From: S015-6 sp964384945
GTDB lineage: Bacteria > Desulfobacterota > DSWW01
Assembly (NCBI GenBank): GCA_964384945.1
Contig: CAYLMK010000011.1
Location: forward strand, 62,001-126,000
Length of the DNA stretch: 64,000 nt
Reading direction: 5' to 3'
Shown here: positions 34,600 through 42,696 of the stretch, one piece after another
Layout: the number at the start of each line of letters is the position of its first letter
Numbering within the stretch: the stretch's first letter is position 1
Notes under the pieces: generated by a model
The model's database searches: none
Told to the model about the DNA's origin: nothing
The model's input: only the letters and a program-made list of their open reading frames with translations
Made by a program: the position numbers and the translations under genes

Positions 34600-35831
34600 A
34601 CCCGATGAAGATCCTGATGCTCAATCACAACGTGAAGTGGCGGGGGACCTTCTTCCGGGCCTTTCACTTCGCCAAGTGTCTCGCCCGGCGGGGGCACGAA
34701 CTCACCCTTTTGACGATATCCAAGGGCGACCGGTTCCGCTTTCACCGCGAGACCCTCCAGGGCGTCGAGATCCTCGAATCGCCCGATCTTCTGCCCGGCA
34801 TGGGCCGGAGCGGGTGGGACCCCTACGACACGCTCCGGCGCGTGCTGTTCACAACCCGGAAGAACGGCTTCGACCTGGTGCACGGATTCGACTGCAGGCC
34901 CGCGGTGATTTTCCCGGCCCTTGCCCTGCAGCGGGCCACGGGCAGGCCGTTCCTTTCGGACTGGGCGGACTGGTGGGGGCGCGGGGGGATCATCCAGGAG
35001 AGGGGCAGGCTGCTTCGCTGGACCTTGGGACCGGTCGAAACCTATCTGGAGGAGCGTTTTCGCAGTCACGCCGACGCGGTCACCGTGACGAGCCGGGCCC
35101 TGCAAGACCGCGCCGTCGGTCTGGGTCTGGATCGACGCCGGGTTCACTACATACCCTCCGGCTCCGACGTGGAGACGATCCGCCCCCTGCCCAAGGCGGA
35201 GATGCGCAAGAGGATCGGCCTGCCCCGGGACGGGAAGGTGATCGGCTACGTGGGGTTCATCAACTACGATGTGGAATGCATGATCCGCGCCTTCCCCTAT
35301 GTCCAGGCCCGCTTTCCGGAGGTGACGCTTCTGCTGGTCGGCCAGAGGTATGCCGTCACCCGGCAATTGTGCAGGGAAAACCGGATCACCCGGGGGATCC
35401 AAGAGGTCGGCATCGTGCCGTTCGAGCAGCTCCCCGCATACCTGGCCTGCGCGGACGTCCTGCTGCTGCCCTTCACGGACAAGATCTGCAACATCGGCCG
35501 CGGACCGATCAAGCTCGGCGACTACATGGCGGCGGGGCGACCGATCGTCACCCAGCCGGTGGGAGACCTTCGAACCGTGTTCACCGAGGCCGACCCGATC
35601 GGCCTGCTCGCCGGCGACCGCCCGGAAGAATTCGCGCAGGCCATATGCGAGCTTCTCTCCGACCCGGAGCGGGCCGAACAGTACGGACGAAATGCCCGCC
35701 GGCTTGCAGAGGAGAAGTATTCGTGGCAGAAAGTCTCGGAGAGGCTCGAGGCCTGCTATGCGTCGATCCTCGACGGCAGGAACCAGGGGCCGGGGGCCGG
35801 GACCGAAGGCAACCGCGAGGAGGTGCGATGA
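34596..35831 (+). CDS. GT4-family glycosyltransferase
   Basis: 411 residues from ATG 34596, which overlaps the previous stop as ATGA. MKILMLNHNVKWRGTFFRAFHFAKCLARRGHEL is a typical GT-B N-terminus, and LVHGFDCRPAVIFPAL follows. The C-terminal domain has VIGYVGFINYDVE and LLPFTDKICNIGRGPIKLGDYMAAGRPIV; this replaces the EGFG motif with a PIKLGDYMA form seen in some family branches. The stop overlaps the next gene (ATGA). It is part of the coupled run 31925-36940. Confidence 0.86.
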   Translation: MNPMKILMLNHNVKWRGTFFRAFHFAKCLARRGHELTLLTISKGDRFRFHRETLQGVEILESPDLLPGMGRSGWDPYDTLRRVLFTTRKNGFDLVHGFDCRPAVIFPALALQRATGRPFLSDWADWWGRGGIIQERGRLLRWTLGPVETYLEERFRSHADAVTVTSRALQDRAVGLGLDRRRVHYIPSGSDVETIRPLPKAEMRKRIGLPRDGKVIGYVGFINYDVECMIRAFPYVQARFPEVTLLLVGQRYAVTRQLCRENRITRGIQEVGIVPFEQLPAYLACADVLLLPFTDKICNIGRGPIKLGDYMAAGRPIVTQPVGDLRTVFTEADPIGLLAGDRPEEFAQAICELLSDPERAEQYGRNARRLAEEKYSWQKVSERLEACYASILDGRNQGPGAGTEGNREEVR

Positions 35832-36940
35832 AGGTTCTGGTGACAGGGGGAGCCGGGTTCATCGGTTCTCATTTGGTCGACGCCCTGATCGAAAGGGGCC
35901 ATGACGTCACGGTCTTCGACAACCTGGATCCGCAGGTCCACCCCGAGGGGCGCCCGCCTGCCCATCTGAACCCGGAGGCCGAATTCCTTCAGGGAGATGT
36001 GCGCGACCCGGAGGCCCTCAGGAAAGCTGTCGGAAACGCGGAGATCCTCTTCCACAAGGCCAGCGCGGTAGGCGTCGGGCAGTCCCAGTACCGGATCGCC
36101 CAGTACGTGACCTCGAACACGGGCGGAACGGCGACTCTGCTGGACATTCTCGTCAACCACCCGAACCGGGTCCGGAAGCTGATCGTCGCCGCCTCGATGA
36201 GCAGCTACGGTGAAGGCCTGTACGACTGCACGCAGTGCGGTCCCTGCCGGCCTCCCCTTCGAGCCGAAGAGCAGATGGCGCAAGGGGACTGGGAGCCCCG
36301 GTGTCCGCAATGCGGGATCCCGGTCACCCCGATCCCGACCCCGGAGGAGGCGGCCTTGCACTGCAATTCCATCTATGCGCTCACCAAGAAAGACCAGGAG
36401 GAGATGTGCCTGCTCATCGGAAAGACCTACGGAATCCCGGTCGTCTCCCTCCGGTACTTCAACGTCTACGGGCCGCGTCAGTCCCTTTCAAACCCTTATA
36501 CGGGCGTGGCCGCGATCTTCATGAGCCGCATCAAGAACGACCGGCCTCCGGTCGTCTACGAGGACGGACTCCAGACGCGTGATTTCGTTTGCGTGGAAGA
36601 TGTCGTGCAGGCGAACCTGCTCGCCATGGAGCGGGACGAGGCGGACGGGCAGGTCTTCAATGTGGGAACCGGCAGGCCTCTGGCGATCCGCACCGTGGCC
36701 GAGATCCTGGCCCGAGCCTACGGCAAATCGATCCGGCCCGACGTGACGAAGAAATTCCGCAAGGGGGATGTGCGCCACTGCTACGCGGACAACTCCAGGA
36801 TCCGGAGGCTTCTCGGATTCACCCCGGGAATCTCCTTCGAACAGGGCATCCAGTCACTGATCGACTGGTCGCAGACGGTGGAAGCGGTGGACGGATTCGA
36901 GAAGGCGAAGGCGGAGTTGGAGGCCAAGGGACTGGCCTGA
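35828..36940 (+). CDS. NAD-dependent sugar epimerase with cysteine-rich insert (dTDP-rhamnose 4-epimerase-like)
   Basis: 370 residues, extended SDR family. The NAD site is TGGAGFIGSHLVDAL. The catalytic YxxxK is SIYALTKKDQE, and the substrate part has NVYGPRQSLSNPYTGVAAIF. An insert after MSSYGEG carries two cysteine clusters, CTQCGPC and CPQCG, which could bind zinc; I recall the same insert in dTDP-L-rhamnose 4-epimerase-type proteins (WbiB-like). It probably makes a modified deoxysugar nucleotide. The start overlaps the preceding glycosyltransferase stop (ATGA). The next gene starts 24 bases after its stop. Confidence 0.85.
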   Translation: MKVLVTGGAGFIGSHLVDALIERGHDVTVFDNLDPQVHPEGRPPAHLNPEAEFLQGDVRDPEALRKAVGNAEILFHKASAVGVGQSQYRIAQYVTSNTGGTATLLDILVNHPNRVRKLIVAASMSSYGEGLYDCTQCGPCRPPLRAEEQMAQGDWEPRCPQCGIPVTPIPTPEEAALHCNSIYALTKKDQEEMCLLIGKTYGIPVVSLRYFNVYGPRQSLSNPYTGVAAIFMSRIKNDRPPVVYEDGLQTRDFVCVEDVVQANLLAMERDEADGQVFNVGTGRPLAIRTVAEILARAYGKSIRPDVTKKFRKGDVRHCYADNSRIRRLLGFTPGISFEQGIQSLIDWSQTVEAVDGFEKAKAELEAKGLA

Positions 36941-36963
36941 GGGGGGGAACGGAAAGGGGCTTC

Positions 36964-37995
36964 ATGAAGAGTTTGATCATCGGCGGCGCGGGGTTCATCG
37001 GCTGCAACATCGCCAGGCGGCTCATCGAACAGGAAAGCGAGGTCCTCCTCTTCGACAACCTGTCCCGCAAGGGGACGCGTTCGAATCTTCGTTGGCTCCA
37101 GTCCCTGGGCCCGGCACGGTTCATCGAGGGGGACATCCGGGATGCGGAGGCCCTCCAGAGGGTCTTCGCGGCCCACGGCGACATCGACGTGGTCTACCAC
37201 ATGGCCGCCCAGGTTGCCGTGACCACCTCGGTCGCGAACCCGAGAGAGGATTTCGAGATCAATGCCCTGGGCACCTTCAACGTGCTGGAGGCCATCCGGC
37301 AGACCCGGGCGGATCCGATCCTCATCTTCGCCTCGACGAACAAGGTTTACGGCGGCATGGAGGATGTGAAGATCGTCGAGCAGGACGGCCGGTACGCGTA
37401 CCGGGACTTCCCGGAAGGCATTCCGGAAGACCGCTTCCTGGATTTTCACTCCCCGTACGGCTGTTCCAAGGGGTGCGCCGACCAGTACGTCCGCGACTAC
37501 GCGAGGATCTACGGCCTGCGTACCGTCACCTTCCGTCAGTCCTGCATTTACGGGTATCGGCAGTTCGGCGTCGAGGACCAGGGGTGGGTCGCCTGGTTCA
37601 CGATCCAGGCGGTCCTGGACCGGCCCATCACGATTTACGGCGACGGCAAGCAGGTGCGGGACATGCTCTTTGTCGACGACCTGGTGGAGGCCTATCAGAT
37701 GGCCGTCCGGGCCATCGAAACCACGAGCGGGAAGATCTATAACCTGGGCGGAGGCCCTCGGAACAAGATGTGCCTGCACGACCTGGTGGCCTTCCTGGAG
37801 ACACAGACGCACCGAAGGCTCCGAATCGCCTATGACGACTGGCGGCCCGGCGATCAGCCCGTTTTCGTCTGCAATGTGGAAAAGGCGAGGCGGCAGTTCG
37901 GCTGGGCACCGCGCACCTCTCCCGAAGAGGGGGTGCGCAAGCTCTTTGCGTGGGTATCCGAGAACAGGGGGCTCTTCCTGCAGGAAGGGCTCTGA
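36964..37995 (+). CDS. SDR epimerase, CDP-paratose 2-epimerase (RfbE/Tyv)-like
   Basis: 343 residues, extended SDR. The NAD site is IIGGAGFIGCNIARRL. The substrate region is diagnostic: ASTNKVYGGMED, then FHSPYGCSKGCADQYVRDYARIYGLRTVTFRQSCIYG. This pattern is characteristic of CDP-tyvelose/paratose 2-epimerases. No other CDP-dideoxyhexose genes (glucose-1-P cytidylyltransferase, CDP-glucose dehydratase) are in the window, so the natural substrate may differ. An AAAGGGG precedes the ATG. It ends the sugar-nucleotide run; the Memo-AMMECR1 gene starts 18 bases later. Confidence 0.86.
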   Translation: MKSLIIGGAGFIGCNIARRLIEQESEVLLFDNLSRKGTRSNLRWLQSLGPARFIEGDIRDAEALQRVFAAHGDIDVVYHMAAQVAVTTSVANPREDFEINALGTFNVLEAIRQTRADPILIFASTNKVYGGMEDVKIVEQDGRYAYRDFPEGIPEDRFLDFHSPYGCSKGCADQYVRDYARIYGLRTVTFRQSCIYGYRQFGVEDQGWVAWFTIQAVLDRPITIYGDGKQVRDMLFVDDLVEAYQMAVRAIETTSGKIYNLGGGPRNKMCLHDLVAFLETQTHRRLRIAYDDWRPGDQPVFVCNVEKARRQFGWAPRTSPEEGVRKLFAWVSENRGLFLQEGL

Positions 37996-38013
37996 CGTCA
38001 GGAGCGGGCGAAG

Positions 38014-39618
38014 ATGAACAGGACGACTCCGGGAGCGACCCTTGTCTCCCTGCTCCTCTGCCTGACCTGCTGCAGCACCGGCAACGGGTCGGAGCATGCA
38101 GCGAAGGTGCACACATCCCCCATCGCAGGCTCCTGGTATCCCAAGGACCCGCGGGAACTCCGCAGTCTCCTGGAAAGCTCCCTGGCGAAGGCGCCGGCAC
38201 CCGACCCGGCCGAGGCGCAGCGGCTCATCGCGGTCGTGGTCCCTCACGCGGGATATGCATACTCCGGGTTCACGGCCGCCCACGCCTATAGATGGATCGG
38301 ACGGAGGCGGCCGGGCCGCGTGCTGATGCTCGGCCCCAGCCACTACGCCGATTTCCGGGGCCTTTCCCTCGGTGATTATCAATCCTACGAAACGCCCCTC
38401 GGCCGGGTCCCGGTGGACCGCCGGGGCGCAAAGATCCTGAACGAGTGCCCCCTGGTCGGCTTCCGTCCGGAGGCGCACAGCCAGGAGCATTCTCTCGACA
38501 TCCAGTTGCCCTTTCTCCAGGTCCTCTTTCCTGCGTCCCCGCCCTCCATCCTCCCTCTGCTCGTGGGGCATCTGGAAGAAGAAGACTACCCCCGGATCGC
38601 GCAATGCATCCGAGAGGTCCTTGATCCCGAAACGGTCCTTGTAGTAAGTTCCGATTTCACGCACTACGGGCCGAGGTTCGGCTACGTTCCTTTCCCCCAC
38701 GGAGAGGGCATCGAAGAAGAGATACGGAGCCTGGACCAGGGGGCATTCGACCGCATCTTCGACCTCGATCGACCGGGCTTTCTTGCGTACCACGGGGCCA
38801 CCGGGATCACCGTCTGCGGCCTTCGCCCGATCGCCTTGCTCCTCGATCTTCTCCCCGAGGGCACGCGACCCAAGAGTCTCTACTACACGACCTCGGGCCG
38901 GCTGACAGGGGACTACCGGAATTCGGTGAGCTACGGCTCCCTGGCCTTCACGCGGGACGCCCTGTGGGCGACGGAGGCCGCCGAGAAGGGGACAGGGTCG
39001 AAGGGGGAGGCGACCATGAAAAAAAAGAAGACCCGGACCCACGCAGCGGTTGTGGAAGAGCCGGCTCTGACCGCGGCCGAGAAGGCCACTCTGCTCCGAC
39101 TGGCGCGCGACACGGTGGAAGGCCACGTTCGGAGCGGCAGCACCCCGGACCCGCTGGGCGGAGCCTACGCAATCACACCGGCTCTTCGAGCGCACAGGGG
39201 CGCGTTCGTGACCTTGAAGTCGCACGGAAACCTGCGAGGCTGTATCGGACACATTCAGCCGCTCGAGCCCCTGTACGAGGCGGTTCGGGAGAACGCCGTG
39301 AACGCGGCGTCCCGCGACTCGCGCTTCCGGCCGGTCAGGCCGGACGAGCTCCCCGACATCGAGATAGAGATCTCGGTTCTCACCCCCCCCAGACCCGTCT
39401 CCTCCCATCGGGATATCGTCCTGGGCAGGCACGGCATCATCCTGAAGAAGGGGCCCCGACAGGCGGTGTTCCTGCCTCAGGTGGCGCCGGAGCAGGGTTG
39501 GGACCTTCCGGAGACACTTCGGCATCTTTCCCTCAAGGCCGGCCTCCCCGGCGCTGACTGGCTGGATGCCGAGACCGAGTTTCAGGTCTTCACTGCCGAG
39601 GTGTTCGAAGAACACTAG
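38014..39618 (+). CDS. Fusion of Memo-like and AMMECR1 domains (AmmeMemoRadiSam B+A), predicted exported
   Basis: 534 residues. An N-terminal hydrophobic segment (9-20) ends LTCC, a plausible lipobox with Cys20. Residues about 30-325 form a Memo domain, with conserved metal-type motifs VVPHAGYAYSG (H78), GPSHYADF, QEHSLDIQLPFL and SSDFTHYG. Residues about 345-530 form an AMMECR1 domain with the hallmark LRGCIGHI (C410). Both are components of the AmmeMemoRadiSam system, whose biochemical role is unsettled. The usual radical SAM partner is not adjacent. An internal in-frame ATG at 39016, right after GGGGGAGGCGACC and followed by eight A, could start a separate 200-residue cytosolic AMMECR1. 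Confidence 0.88.
   Translation: MNRTTPGATLVSLLLCLTCCSTGNGSEHAAKVHTSPIAGSWYPKDPRELRSLLESSLAKAPAPDPAEAQRLIAVVVPHAGYAYSGFTAAHAYRWIGRRRPGRVLMLGPSHYADFRGLSLGDYQSYETPLGRVPVDRRGAKILNECPLVGFRPEAHSQEHSLDIQLPFLQVLFPASPPSILPLLVGHLEEEDYPRIAQCIREVLDPETVLVVSSDFTHYGPRFGYVPFPHGEGIEEEIRSLDQGAFDRIFDLDRPGFLAYHGATGITVCGLRPIALLLDLLPEGTRPKSLYYTTSGRLTGDYRNSVSYGSLAFTRDALWATEAAEKGTGSKGEATMKKKKTRTHAAVVEEPALTAAEKATLLRLARDTVEGHVRSGSTPDPLGGAYAITPALRAHRGAFVTLKSHGNLRGCIGHIQPLEPLYEAVRENAVNAASRDSRFRPVRPDELPDIEIEISVLTPPRPVSSHRDIVLGRHGIILKKGPRQAVFLPQVAPEQGWDLPETLRHLSLKAGLPGADWLDAETEFQVFTAEVFEEH
39001..39026 (+). promoter_or_regulatory. Internal ribosome-binding site, start and A8 run at domain junction
   Basis: GGGGGAGG (39003-39010), 5-base spacer, ATG at 39016, then eight A (39019-39026). 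It is in frame with the fusion gene and lies exactly at the linker between the Memo and AMMECR1 domains. It could support separate translation of the second domain. The A8 run is also a slippage-prone site. Confidence 0.5.
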
Positions 39619-39636
39619 AAAAGGAGCCTACCCGGA

Positions 39637-40527
39637 TTGAAACCAGAATCGACCAAAGGCTTGACGGTTGTCATCCCCGCCTACAACGAGGAGAGGGGAA
39701 TCCAGGGGGTCGTGGACCGGGTCCTGGCCGTCCTGGAGGGGTCCGATCTTCGCTTCGAGATCATCGTGGTGGACGACGGCTCCAAGGACCGGACCGTGGA
39801 GTGCCTCCAGGGCAAGCCGGTCCAGGTGCTTCGGCACGAAGTGAACCGGGGATACGGCGCCGCCCTGAAGACCGGGATCCGTGCCTCCCGGTACGACCAC
39901 GTGGCCATCCTCGACGCGGACGGCACGTACGAGGAAAGCGACCTCCCGAGGCTGATCGACCACATGGAGACCCACGACATGGTGGTGGGCGCCCGAACGG
40001 GAAAGGATGCCAAGATCCCGCTCGTCCGCAGGCCGGCGAAGTGGATCCTGACCCGGCTCGCCAACTTCCTGGCCGAAACGCGCATCCCCGACCTCAACTC
40101 CGGATTCCGCATCTTCGACAAGAAGGTGGCCCGGAAGTTCTTCGCCATCCTCCCGTCCAGTTTTTCCTTCACCTCCACCCTGACCATGGCCATGCTGACG
40201 AACGGCTATTCGATCAAATACATTGAGTCCGGATACAAGCCGAGAAAGGGCAAGTCCAAGATCCGCCCGATACACGACACGGTCAACTTCTTTTCCCTCA
40301 TCGTCCGCACCGCGCTCTATTTTGCGCCCCTGAAGATCTTTATCCCGTTGAGCCTCGGGATGATCGGCCTAAGCCTGCTGAAGATGATCCTCATCGACAT
40401 CCTGCTGATTCAGAACATGACGGATTCCACGCTCTTCCTGTTTCTCGCAGGCATCCAGGTCGGCATGCTCGGCCTGCTGGCCGACCTGATCGAGAAGAGG
40501 AGTCTGCCGACGGGCAAGGACGATTAG
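39637..40527 (+). CDS. DPM1-like GT2 glycosyltransferase with C-terminal membrane domain
   Basis: 296 residues, TTG start at 39637 with AAGGAG upstream. The GT-A part has LTVVIPAYNEERGIQGVV, IIVVDDGSKDRT and HVAILDADGTYEESDLPRL, with a DxD-type metal site. LNSGFRIFDKKVARKF is typical of polyprenyl-phosphate hexose synthases. Two C-terminal spans (about 230-280) anchor it in the membrane, as in archaeal and some bacterial DPM1 relatives. It would load a hexose onto polyprenyl phosphate at the cytoplasmic face. It follows the Memo-AMMECR1 gene by 18 bases and precedes the isopentenyl phosphate kinase. Confidence 0.88.
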   Translation: MKPESTKGLTVVIPAYNEERGIQGVVDRVLAVLEGSDLRFEIIVVDDGSKDRTVECLQGKPVQVLRHEVNRGYGAALKTGIRASRYDHVAILDADGTYEESDLPRLIDHMETHDMVVGARTGKDAKIPLVRRPAKWILTRLANFLAETRIPDLNSGFRIFDKKVARKFFAILPSSFSFTSTLTMAMLTNGYSIKYIESGYKPRKGKSKIRPIHDTVNFFSLIVRTALYFAPLKIFIPLSLGMIGLSLLKMILIDILLIQNMTDSTLFLFLAGIQVGMLGLLADLIEKRSLPTGKDD

Positions 40528-40568
40528 CATAGAGATCCGGGTTGCATGTAGGATCTTGGCTTTTGGCT

Positions 40569-40655
40569 GTTAGCCGTTAGCTATTAGCTCCCCGCTGCCC
40601 CACCTAGAGGACCTGTCCTCGAACGAAGCGCAAGGGGGTGGGCTAAGAGCTAAGA
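40569..40655. repeat. Heptamer repeats within a nested inverted-repeat element
   Basis: Three 7-bp units (GTTAGCC GTTAGCT ATTAGCT, 40569-40589) face two units (GCTAAGA GCTAAGA, 40642-40655). TTAGCTATTAGC (40577-40588) can pair with GCTAAGAGCTAA (40642-40653) at 11 of 12 positions. Inside lie GCCCCACC/GGTGGGC (40597-40604, 40637-40643) and GAGGAC-CT-GTCCTC (40607-40620). This is a REP- or MITE-like foldback, or a terminator-like structure, filling the 185-base gap before the kinase gene. Confidence 0.65.
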
Positions 40656-40712
40656 GCGAACCGCAAACGCCCGAATGAAAGTGAATACCCAACGGTTTCA
40701 GCGGCGCCCGGC

Positions 40713-41516
40713 ATGCCATCGCAAAAGCCCCTGACCATCTTGAAGATCGGCGGCTCCGTGATCACGGACCGGAAGGACGAGCGGCCGAGGCTCCGCGGCC
40801 CGCGGCTGGCAAGGATCGCCCGCGAGATCGCGGAGGGCCGGCGCACGGAGGGATTCCCTCTGATCGTCGTCCACGGCGCCGGGTCCTTCGGCCACCCGAT
40901 CGTGCGGAGGACCGGGATCGACCGCGGCGTGCACGACGGCCCGCAGCGGGCGGCCATGGGGGAGACCCAAAGGCTCCAGTGCGAACTCAACATCCACGTG
41001 GTCCGCCACCTCCTCCGGGCCGGGTTGCCCGCGTTCCCCTGCCAGGCCTCGGCCAGCGCCGTGATGGAGTCCGGCCTCCTCGTATCCCTGGATACCGAAG
41101 CGGTGAGAGGACTCCTGGCTGTCGGAATGGTTCCGGTGCTCAACGGGGTTCCTGCCTTTGACCGGGCCCAGGGGTGTTCGATCCTCTCCGGCGACCAGAT
41201 CGCGGGCTTCCTCTACCGGCGGCTCGGCGGCCGGAGGATCCTGCACGGCACGGACGTACAGGGCCTTTTCACGGCCGATCCTTCCCGGGACCCGCAGGCC
41301 CGTTTCCTGGCCAGGCTGGACCTCGGCGGCCCGGCGGGCCTGCCCGATGGCGTGACCGGCTCCTCGGTGACGGACGTGACCGGGGGCATGCGCAGGAAGC
41401 TGGAAGAGATGCGGGCGGCCCGGGCCAAGGGCCAGGTCTTCGATGCGACGGTTCCGGGAAACGTGCGGCGCGCGCTGCAAGGGGAGGTTGTGGGGACCCT
41501 CATAGAATGCGGGTGA
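40713..41516 (+). CDS. Isopentenyl phosphate kinase-like (amino acid kinase superfamily)
   Basis: 267 residues. The family phosphorylates isopentenyl phosphate to IPP with ATP. The signature ILKIGGSVITDR (K11, GGS 13-15) and VVHGAGSFGHP (residues 53-62, His61 after GSFG, the residue that contacts the substrate phosphate in characterised enzymes) separate it from other amino acid kinases. GDQIAGFLYRRLG and GTDVQGLFTADP are in the nucleotide site, and DVTGGMRRKLEEM is the usual C-terminal element. The nearest alternative is a fosfomycin-kinase-like enzyme, which shares the His. The SD is weak. It is convergent with a mevalonate kinase, leaving a 12-base gap. Confidence 0.86.
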   Translation: MPSQKPLTILKIGGSVITDRKDERPRLRGPRLARIAREIAEGRRTEGFPLIVVHGAGSFGHPIVRRTGIDRGVHDGPQRAAMGETQRLQCELNIHVVRHLLRAGLPAFPCQASASAVMESGLLVSLDTEAVRGLLAVGMVPVLNGVPAFDRAQGCSILSGDQIAGFLYRRLGGRRILHGTDVQGLFTADPSRDPQARFLARLDLGGPAGLPDGVTGSSVTDVTGGMRRKLEEMRAARAKGQVFDATVPGNVRRALQGEVVGTLIECG

Positions 41517-41528
41517 ACCTTTCGGCTC

Positions 41529-42533
41529 TCAGCCCGGCCCCGGGCCGCCCGGTTCCCCTTCGGATACGCAGGGGGCCATTCGCACGCAGATGGCCGGGTA
41601 TCCCATTTGCTCCAGGCCGGCGACCACCGCCTCGCCCGAGGCGGCGTCCCGGACCAGGGCCAGCATGCACCCGCCCCCTCCCGCACCGGTCAGCTTCGCG
41701 CCCAGGGCGCCCTGCCGCCGGCAGAACAGGACCATCTCGTCGAGGCGTCCGTTCGAAACCCCCACACGCCTGAGCATAGCGTGCCCCTCGTCCATCAGGC
41801 TCCCCAGGCGCTCTGCATTCCCGGCTTCCAGCGCGAGACGCGCCTCCCGGCCCAGGCTCTTGGCGTCCCGGAGGAGATCCTCGAAGATCCCGGGACGCGC
41901 GTGCCGGAAGCGCGCGACCCTCTCCACCTCTTCACGGGTCGACGAAGGCATCCCGGAGTTGCCGATGACGAGCCAGAGCGGGGCAGCGAACCGGATCGGC
42001 TCCCAGGCGGGATCCCCGCCTCTCTCGAACCAGAGAGGCACCCCGTAGGTCGCAACCGTGTTGTCGATTCCGGAGGGATTCGCGGCGAAGACCCTCTCGC
42101 CCTCGTAGGCGAACCGGTTGATCTCCTCGTCGCTCGCGGGGCGGTTGACGGCCCGACACAAGGCCCGTGCCAGGGCAACGCAGAAGGCGGCGCTGGAGCC
42201 GAGCCCGCTCCATCCGGGCAGATCGTCCACGCAATCGATCCAAACCATTCGCTCCGCCTCGGACAGGCCCACGGCCTTGAGGATTCGGCGGACGGCCTCC
42301 ATGCGATATGTGTCTTCCCGTTGCCGGGGGTCCTGCGCTTTCGAGGATTGCACCAGAACGCGGAGCCCTTTGCCTCGACGAACCGCGACCGTGACCTCCA
42401 CCGGGAAGAAGACAGGCACCGCGATCGCCGGCACACCGTAGACAACGAAGTGCTCATTGACCAGGATGGCCTTACGATATCCCTGCCCTGTTCCTTCCGA
42501 AGCACACAGCCCTTGCACCCGACCTCCTTGCAT
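41529..42533 (-). CDS. Mevalonate kinase-like GHMP kinase
   Basis: 334 residues from ATG 42533 (GGAG 5 bases upstream); ATG 42566 has no SD. GHMP kinase motifs are present: KAILVNEHFVVYGVPAIAVP (about 21-40), GWSGLGSSAAF (P-loop at 110-115), NPSGIDNTVATYG (about 152-164, with the catalytic Asp157) and TGAGGGGC near the C-terminus. PSGIDNxVxTYG and NEHFVVYG are closer to mevalonate kinase than to galacto-, homoserine- or heptose-kinases. Most Gram-negative bacteria use the MEP route, so this is notable. It is transcribed away from the alkaline-phosphatase-family gene, with 163 bases between. Confidence 0.82.
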   Translation of the reverse strand: MQGGRVQGLCASEGTGQGYRKAILVNEHFVVYGVPAIAVPVFFPVEVTVAVRRGKGLRVLVQSSKAQDPRQREDTYRMEAVRRILKAVGLSEAERMVWIDCVDDLPGWSGLGSSAAFCVALARALCRAVNRPASDEEINRFAYEGERVFAANPSGIDNTVATYGVPLWFERGGDPAWEPIRFAAPLWLVIGNSGMPSSTREEVERVARFRHARPGIFEDLLRDAKSLGREARLALEAGNAERLGSLMDEGHAMLRRVGVSNGRLDEMVLFCRRQGALGAKLTGAGGGGCMLALVRDAASGEAVVAGLEQMGYPAICVRMAPCVSEGEPGGPGPG

Positions 42534-42696
42534 CCTGGCTCCGTTTGACCCTCCGAGACCCCGCATGTTAGCATTTTTTTGTTGATTCTCACACAGGAGC
42601 GCTTCGGTTCCGGAAGACGGCCTGTGAGGGGGTCCGGGCTCCCTCGGGTCACATGCCCTCCTGCGACGACGTCGGAGACGGACACAACCGGATCGC

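Noticed and set aside
38964..39557. Alternative frame across the A8 run in the Memo-AMMECR1 gene
   Set aside because: The shifted frame is low-complexity and not protein-like; the fusion frame is intact on both sides.
36781..39615. 944-codon open frame antisense to the epimerase and Memo-AMMECR1 genes
   Set aside because: Shadow frame in GC-rich DNA; no recognisable motif.
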